Source of the DNA: Deltaproteobacteria bacterium
GTDB lineage: Bacteria; Desulfobacterota; Desulfobacteria; Desulfobacterales; UBA5852
DNA: 64,000 nucleotides
Direction: 5' to 3'
Assembly: GCA_020444045.1 (NCBI GenBank)
Contig: JAHLLS010000018.1
Span: 1 to 64,000, forward strand
How positions within the stretch are numbered: the stretch's first letter is position 1; each line of letters opens with the position of its first letter. A model generated the notes under the pieces. The model made no database searches, was not told where the DNA came from, and saw only the letters and a list, made by a program, of their open reading frames with translations. Positions 59,101-64,000 of the stretch are shown here, piece by piece. The position numbers and the translations under genes are program-made.

Positions 59101-62100
59101 CACCATACACGTTCACCGCTTCATCCACCGCTCCCCGCCGGCGTGGCCGGACGATGACAACCATGGCCCGCTGGGCACGTCGACCTGTTTTCTGGGGCCG
59201 TCATCTGGCAGCCGTCCCCGAGGGGGCCGTCGTTTTTTTTCCGCTGCGGCCGTCATGGCTCAGCTGCGGGCTGGCCGGGATTGTGGCGGTCAAAGGGAGC
59301 AGCAATGCCACCGACGAGACGACCGTCGACCAGATGGAGGCGCTGCTGGATATCTGTATGGCCCACGGCCTCGATGCCTGCCGGCAAAAAGGCCTGACTT
59401 TGGCGGATGCCTTTCTGGGAGGCAAATCCCACCTGCAATCGCTGAAAAACGCCGCCGACAGCTTCAAACACAAATCGACGTTTTACAGCTTGTTCAGCGA
59501 TGACGGACAGCGTCGCCGCCTGGGGTCACTGGCCGCTCGGATGCAAACCTTTCTCCTGGAAGAACAGCGCCTTCTCGCGGCCCAATTGGGCCATCTCGAC
59601 GCTGCCGAGGGGGAATGTGTTTCGGAGCACCTGGAAACCCTGGCGGATATCGCCTGGTGCCTCGATCGTGAACTGCTGGCGAATATGCAGAAAATCGAGA
59701 CCCTGATGGCGGCCGGACCCAACGGCGCCACCCCGGAAACCGTCGAGGTCTTCTACAACGTCAATGCCGTCCTGAACAGCATCGACCACCTGGAGGTCAG
59801 GGGGCGCGACTCGGCCGGCATGTCATTGATGTTCATGCTGGACGAAGCGGTTTTCCAACAGTTCGAAGACGACCTGCAACAGGATGCCGACCCCGATCTG
59901 CACGGCAACATGCGCCGGCGTGCGCAGCAGAGCGTTCTGGGCAACCGCGGCATGGATATCCACACCGCCGCCGATGCCGATGGCCGGCCCTATGTAACGA
60001 TTTCCATCGTCTACAAGGTCGCTGCCGAGATCGGCAGCCTGGGCGACAACATCCGGTTTATCCGCAACGAAATCACAAACGACCCCATCCTGCAAAAACT
60101 GGCCGGATACCCGCGGCGTCACCATACGGTCTCTTCCCACACCCGCTGGGCCTCGGTGGGCGCGATCAACGAAGCCAATTGCCATCCGCTCGATGCCCGC
60201 ACCATGCGTCATCCCGAAGGACTTCAAGGCCCAATGCACGTCTGCCTGAACGGTGATATCGACAATTTCATGGCCTTGAAAGCCGCCTTCGAGACCGGGG
60301 GCGATCAAATTCAGGAAGAAATATCCACCGACACGAAGATCATCCCGCTGCAGATCAGCCAGCACCTCAGCCAGGGACACGACCTGATCGAAGCCTTCCG
60401 GCGGGCCGTCAACGACTTTGAGGGCTCACATGCCATTTCCATGCACTCCGCCCTGGCACCCGGCAAACTTTTTCTGGCACAGCGCGGCAGCGGTCAGGCC
60501 ATCTTCATCGGTCTGGCCCGGGACCACTATATGCCGACCTCGGAAGTCTACGGCTTTATCGAGCAGACCCAGCGCTATCTCAAAATGGACGGCGAAAAGA
60601 TCGTTGAAGGCCGCCAGGGCCCGACCCAGGGACAAATCTTCGTCCTCGATCAGAATACGGCCGGCGGGTGCGGCGGCATCCAGGCCATGTACTACGACGG
60701 CACCCCGATCATCCTCCAGGACGCCGACATCAAGCAGACCGCCCTGACATCACGCGACATCAATCGCCAGGATTTTCCCCATTACTTTCTCAAGGAAATT
60801 TCCGAAGCGCCGGAATCCGTCGCCAAAACCCTTTACAACCGCTGGAAAATCAAAGACAGCCAGCAGAACACATGGGCCATCGATCTCGATGCCGCCGTGG
60901 TCCCGCCCGACCTCCGCCGGGCCGTTTCCGAGGGCCGCATCCGGCGCATCTATTTCATCGGGCAGGGGACGGCCGGAGTGGCGGCTCTGGCCTGCGCCAA
61001 CCTGCTGGCCTATTACCTGGATGATCCGGCCCTCCAGATCAGCGCCCTCAAGGCCTCGGAGCTCAGCGGTTTCATGCTGGACGAAACCGATGCGGGCCGG
61101 ATGATGGAAGACGCCCTGGTGATTGCCATCAGCCAGTCCGGCACCACCACGGACACGAACCGGACCGTCGATATGGTCCGCGAGAGGGGCGCCCGCACAT
61201 TGGCGATCGTCAACCGACGCGATTCCGACCTGACCTTTAAGGTCGACGGCGTCATCTATACCAGCAGTGGCCGGGATATCGAAATGTCCGTCGCCTCGAC
61301 CAAGGCCTTTTATTCCCAGATCGTGGCCGGTGCCCTGCTGAGCCTGTTTATTGCCGGGTTGAAAGGACGGCGGGACGACGCCTTTATCACCCGCGAACTG
61401 CGGCAATTGCTGGCCCTGCCGGACCAGATGCGCCAGGTGATTGCCATGCAGGAAACGATTGCCGCGTCGGCACGGCGCCTGGCCGTCACCAAAACGTATT
61501 GGGCGGCCGTCGGCAGCGGCCCCAACAAAGCCTCCGCCGACGAAATCCGCATCAAGCTGAGCGAGCTTTGCTACAAGACCATCTCCTCGGATTACGTGGA
61601 GGATAAAAAACATATCGACTTGTCTTCGGAGCCGCTGATCATCGTATGCGCGGCCGGGTGCCGCGGCACGGTCATCGGCGACATCATCAAGGACACCGCT
61701 ATTTTCAAAGCCCACAAGGCCACGCCTATCGTCATTGCCGACGAACAGGAAGACCGCTTTGCCCCGTACGCCGAAGACGTCTTCCATGTCCCGCGCGCCA
61801 GCGAGCACCTGGCCCCGGTTCTCAACACCCTGGTCGGTCACTTGTGGGGGTATTACGCGGCCCTGGCCATCAACGAAGGCTCACGTTTCCTCTACCATTT
61901 CCAGGAAAAGATTCAGCGCACCCTGACCGACAGCGCCGAACAGGGATTGGATATCTACGAACTCATTCTGGAAAAATCATTTCGGCAGGAGTTTGCCGCC
62001 TTTTATCGTGAGTTCCGTGAACGCAAAACGCGCCACCGCCTGCCGGCGGCACTCGGTCTGGAAACAACCGCGGACCTGACCCTGCTCCTGAAGTATCTGG

Positions 62101-62867
62101 CCGGCCGGCTGCCGGTTTCCGATTTTGAAATCGACTTCGGCCGCAAAGGGACCGCCCGCAACATGCTGGAAACCTTTTTCGCCGTGATGGCCCGGGGGAT
62201 CAATGCCATGTCACGACCGGTGGATGCCATCAAGCACCAGGCCAAAACCGTCACGGTCGGCACCAGCCGCATCAGTGAAAAATTGGACGGTCTGCTTTTC
62301 AATACCCTGACCGAATACGGTTTGAACACATCTCAGCTGACCAACCGCAACGTACTGGTCCTCAAAAACCTTCAGGCCATCGTGGAAACCATCCACGGCG
62401 CCATTCTCTACCGCATTTCCCAACTGGATCTGCTGGGCGAGATCACCGAGGAGACCTCCATCGACATCATCAAAAAAGCTGGGGTCCTGGCGTCGATCCC
62501 CTCCCGGGTGGAAAAGGATCAGCGCCTCAAGGGGACCAAAAAAATCATCGTGCGGGAGGGCAATGTCTACATCGGAAAAGGGCGCAAGGACGATCGCAGT
62601 ATTTTGATCGTTCCCGTTATTTCCGACCGCCCCAGCCGTTCCAATGTTATCGAATACCTGCTCCTGCTGAATGTCGGATTTTACGCGGCCGTGCCCCTGG
62701 CAGATCGGATCAAAGCATTGGGAGGCAAATACGAGAATATTCGCAGTATCGTGCAGGAAAACAATGTCGTGTGGGAAGACCGGCTTCTGAATCTGATTGA
62801 AATGGACGAACTCTTCGGTCGCTCGGCCGAAAAAATCGGGGAACGCATCGTGTCCCGGGCCGCCTGA
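59097..62867 (+). CDS. Giant GlmS-like aminotransferase (GATase + SIS + C-extension)
   Basis: A 1256-residue protein about twice the size of GlmS (about 610). The glutaminase signature begins late, at C57 ([11 protein letters not shown]), after a 56-residue basic leader. A 150-residue helical insertion separates it from RGRDSAG (235-241); SHTRWASVG (347-355) and CLNGDIDNF (383-391) follow. The SIS half has [20 protein letters not shown] and ASTKAF (about 615-750) and a second SIS unit (about 800-930, [15 protein letters not shown]). About 300 unassigned residues follow, ending [10 protein letters not shown]. It might make glucosamine-6-phosphate, or another amino sugar. It overlaps kdsB (ATGA), so lipid A or LPS precursor supply is plausible. 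Ntn chemistry would need Cys57 to be exposed by proteolysis. Confidence 0.85.
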   Translation: MTPYTFTASSTAPRRRGRTMTTMARWARRPVFWGRHLAAVPEGAVVFFPLRPSWLSCGLAGIVAVKGSSNATDETTVDQMEALLDICMAHGLDACRQKGLTLADAFLGGKSHLQSLKNAADSFKHKSTFYSLFSDDGQRRRLGSLAARMQTFLLEEQRLLAAQLGHLDAAEGECVSEHLETLADIAWCLDRELLANMQKIETLMAAGPNGATPETVEVFYNVNAVLNSIDHLEVRGRDSAGMSLMFMLDEAVFQQFEDDLQQDADPDLHGNMRRRAQQSVLGNRGMDIHTAADADGRPYVTISIVYKVAAEIGSLGDNIRFIRNEITNDPILQKLAGYPRRHHTVSSHTRWASVGAINEANCHPLDARTMRHPEGLQGPMHVCLNGDIDNFMALKAAFETGGDQIQEEISTDTKIIPLQISQHLSQGHDLIEAFRRAVNDFEGSHAISMHSALAPGKLFLAQRGSGQAIFIGLARDHYMPTSEVYGFIEQTQRYLKMDGEKIVEGRQGPTQGQIFVLDQNTAGGCGGIQAMYYDGTPIILQDADIKQTALTSRDINRQDFPHYFLKEISEAPESVAKTLYNRWKIKDSQQNTWAIDLDAAVVPPDLRRAVSEGRIRRIYFIGQGTAGVAALACANLLAYYLDDPALQISALKASELSGFMLDETDAGRMMEDALVIAISQSGTTTDTNRTVDMVRERGARTLAIVNRRDSDLTFKVDGVIYTSSGRDIEMSVASTKAFYSQIVAGALLSLFIAGLKGRRDDAFITRELRQLLALPDQMRQVIAMQETIAASARRLAVTKTYWAAVGSGPNKASADEIRIKLSELCYKTISSDYVEDKKHIDLSSEPLIIVCAAGCRGTVIGDIIKDTAIFKAHKATPIVIADEQEDRFAPYAEDVFHVPRASEHLAPVLNTLVGHLWGYYAALAINEGSRFLYHFQEKIQRTLTDSAEQGLDIYELILEKSFRQEFAAFYREFRERKTRHRLPAALGLETTADLTLLLKYLAGRLPVSDFEIDFGRKGTARNMLETFFAVMARGINAMSRPVDAIKHQAKTVTVGTSRISEKLDGLLFNTLTEYGLNTSQLTNRNVLVLKNLQAIVETIHGAILYRISQLDLLGEITEETSIDIIKKAGVLASIPSRVEKDQRLKGTKKIIVREGNVYIGKGRKDDRSILIVPVISDRPSRSNVIEYLLLLNVGFYAAVPLADRIKALGGKYENIRSIVQENNVVWEDRLLNLIEMDELFGRSAEKIGERIVSRAA

Positions 62868-62896
62868 CCGTCGGGGGTCGACAAAGATGAATCGCA

Positions 62897-64000
62897 ATGA
62901 CGTGGATTTATAATCCGTTTGTGACCCCCCTCCTGGGGGCCAGCGCTGTTTGTTTCGGGCTCCTTTTCATTGCCGGACGCTACCGCCATACGCCCGGCTC
63001 GACCTACTTCACCCTGCTGATGCTGGCCATGGGTGCCTGGACGGCCATGTATGGTCTGGAACTGGCGGCGGTGGGTATCACCGGGAAAGCCTTCTGGGCC
63101 CAGGCCCAGTATCTGGCGATTCCCTACGTTCCCGTGTTCTGGCTGGCCTTCCTGCTGACCTATGCGGGCAAGGCCGACTGGCTTTCCGGCCGCCGGCTGG
63201 CCGCCGGCTTGGCGATACCGTTGGTCACCAGTCTGCTGGCGATCACAAATAGCCGCCACGGCCTTGTGTTGGATTCCGTCTGGCTTGAAACCGAAGGTGG
63301 GATCGACATCCTGGTACGCACGTTTGGCATGTGGTTCTGGGTCCACACGGTGTATTGCTATGCACTCCTGGCCGCCGGATGTCTGTTGATCGGACTATCC
63401 CTCAACCGGACACCCCAGTGGTATCGGGGCCAGCGCTGGATATTGCTGTTATCGTGCCTGATCCCCTGGCTGGGCAATGCGTTCTACCTTGCCGGGGCCG
63501 ACATCATGCACACCCAGGTGGACCCGACGCCGTTCCTCTTCACCCTCTCCGTCGTCCTTCTGGGATGGGCCGTCTTTTATGGCCGGTTGTTCGACGTGAT
63601 CCCGATCGGCCACGATGCCGTCGTCAAGAGCCTCCCGGACAGCGTCATCATACTGGACCGACGGGACCGGGTGGTGGAAATCAATCCGGCCGCCTGCCGT
63701 TTGATCGGGGAATCGGCCACCGACATTGTGGGACGTTCGGCGCGAATCGTGTTGGGCCCCATCCGGCATTTGGTGGATCGCGGGCGGGCCGCTGAAGAAA
63801 TCCGGGAGGACATCGAACTGGATCTGGACGAGGGGCGGGGGATTTTCCATCTGCAGATCGCCCCGATCCGCCGCCACGGCCGGCGCGTCGCCCGCTTGTT
63901 CATCCTGCAGGACATCACCGCCAGCAGACACGCCCAGGATGATCGTCTGGACAGCGAAAAACTGAAGGCGGCCTTGGAGATGGCCGGTGCGGTATGCCAC
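62897..64000 (+). CDS. 7TM-PAS sensor histidine kinase, 5' part
   Basis: An open frame of 368 codons that runs off the window edge with no stop. It starts MTWIYNPFVTPLLGASAVCFG with seven predicted membrane helices up to about residue 230 (the last near FLFTLSVVLLGWAVFYGRLFDVIP), the histidine-kinase N-terminal 7TM domain. A PAS domain follows (SVIILDRRDRVVEINPAACRLIG to LFILQDITASR). The last visible residues, LEMAGAVCH, look like the start of the H-box region. ATG 62897 is chosen though its ribosome-binding site is weak. Probably a membrane-bound sensor kinase; the ligand is unknown. Confidence 0.75.
   Translation, partial: MTWIYNPFVTPLLGASAVCFGLLFIAGRYRHTPGSTYFTLLMLAMGAWTAMYGLELAAVGITGKAFWAQAQYLAIPYVPVFWLAFLLTYAGKADWLSGRRLAAGLAIPLVTSLLAITNSRHGLVLDSVWLETEGGIDILVRTFGMWFWVHTVYCYALLAAGCLLIGLSLNRTPQWYRGQRWILLLSCLIPWLGNAFYLAGADIMHTQVDPTPFLFTLSVVLLGWAVFYGRLFDVIPIGHDAVVKSLPDSVIILDRRDRVVEINPAACRLIGESATDIVGRSARIVLGPIRHLVDRGRAAEEIREDIELDLDEGRGIFHLQIAPIRRHGRRVARLFILQDITASRHAQDDRLDSEKLKAALEMAGAVCH

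Noticed and set aside
1-64000. CRISPR arrays, rRNA genes, retrons, toxin-antitoxin or other defence islands
   Set aside because: No regularly spaced repeats, rRNA-like sequence, reverse transcriptase or paired toxin-antitoxin genes were seen anywhere in the window.

Overview
The window is GC-rich DNA packed with genes on both strands. It looks like chromosomal sequence from an anaerobic, Gram-negative deltaproteobacterium (Desulfobacterota), most likely a Desulfobacterales or Desulfosarcina-type sulfate reducer. The basis is an outer-membrane gene set (lptD, kdsB, an OmpA-type lipoprotein), a tungsten aldehyde:ferredoxin oxidoreductase with a TupABC tungstate importer, a two-cluster ferredoxin, many PAS/GAF sensor kinases, and sigma-54 control. 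The taxonomic call is inference from gene content.

Layout. 1-1.5 kb: the 3' part of an initiator tRNA gene and its terminator, followed by the wreck of an integrative element (internally deleted tyrosine integrase with an excisionase-like HTH gene) and a dead IS200-type insertion sequence. 1.8-9.2 kb: small stress or accessory genes (GlsB-type, YegP-type, DUF2780), a periplasmic binding protein, a histidine phosphatase, an orphan DNA methyltransferase and a PiT-PhoU phosphate transporter preceded by a Pho-box-like triple repeat. 9.5-11.7 kb: cheW and lysS. 12-25.4 kb: a same-strand amine cluster comprising a hybrid sensor kinase, a PAS-containing sigma-54 activator, class III aminotransferase, a 115-residue unknown protein, W-dependent AOR, a MoaD/ThiS-like carrier, PotABCD and agmatine deiminase. 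A good -24/-12 promoter and two matching palindromes lie between activator and aminotransferase. 25.7-33.6 kb: ParA with a small DNA-binding partner, an HD-GYP regulator, SDR, HMG-CoA lyase-like protein, a glycosyltransferase/methyltransferase pair, a decayed CoA-transferase 5' fragment and another methyltransferase.

33.6-46 kb: ftsK, RNase J, a vWA-OmpA lipoprotein, ferredoxin, and an overlapping operon yhaM-like / tmk / cysteine synthase-cysteinyl-tRNA synthetase fusion / unknown protein, then surE. 46-49 kb: tupCBA. 49.4-64 kb, all on the plus strand: lptD, NusG-like factor, HU/IHF, holB, ricT, metG, a transpeptidase, kdsB, a 1256-residue GlmS-like protein and the start of a 7TM-PAS histidine kinase that runs off the window.

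How it fits together. PotABCD and agmatine deiminase suggest polyamine or agmatine uptake. The aminotransferase would yield an aldehyde (4-aminobutanal or succinate semialdehyde) that the AOR could oxidise with ferredoxin, and TupABC would supply tungsten. The most unusual single gene is the cysteine synthase-CysRS fusion, whose synthetase half keeps its zinc ligands but has lost the KMSKS motif. No CRISPR array, rRNA or intact prophage was seen.
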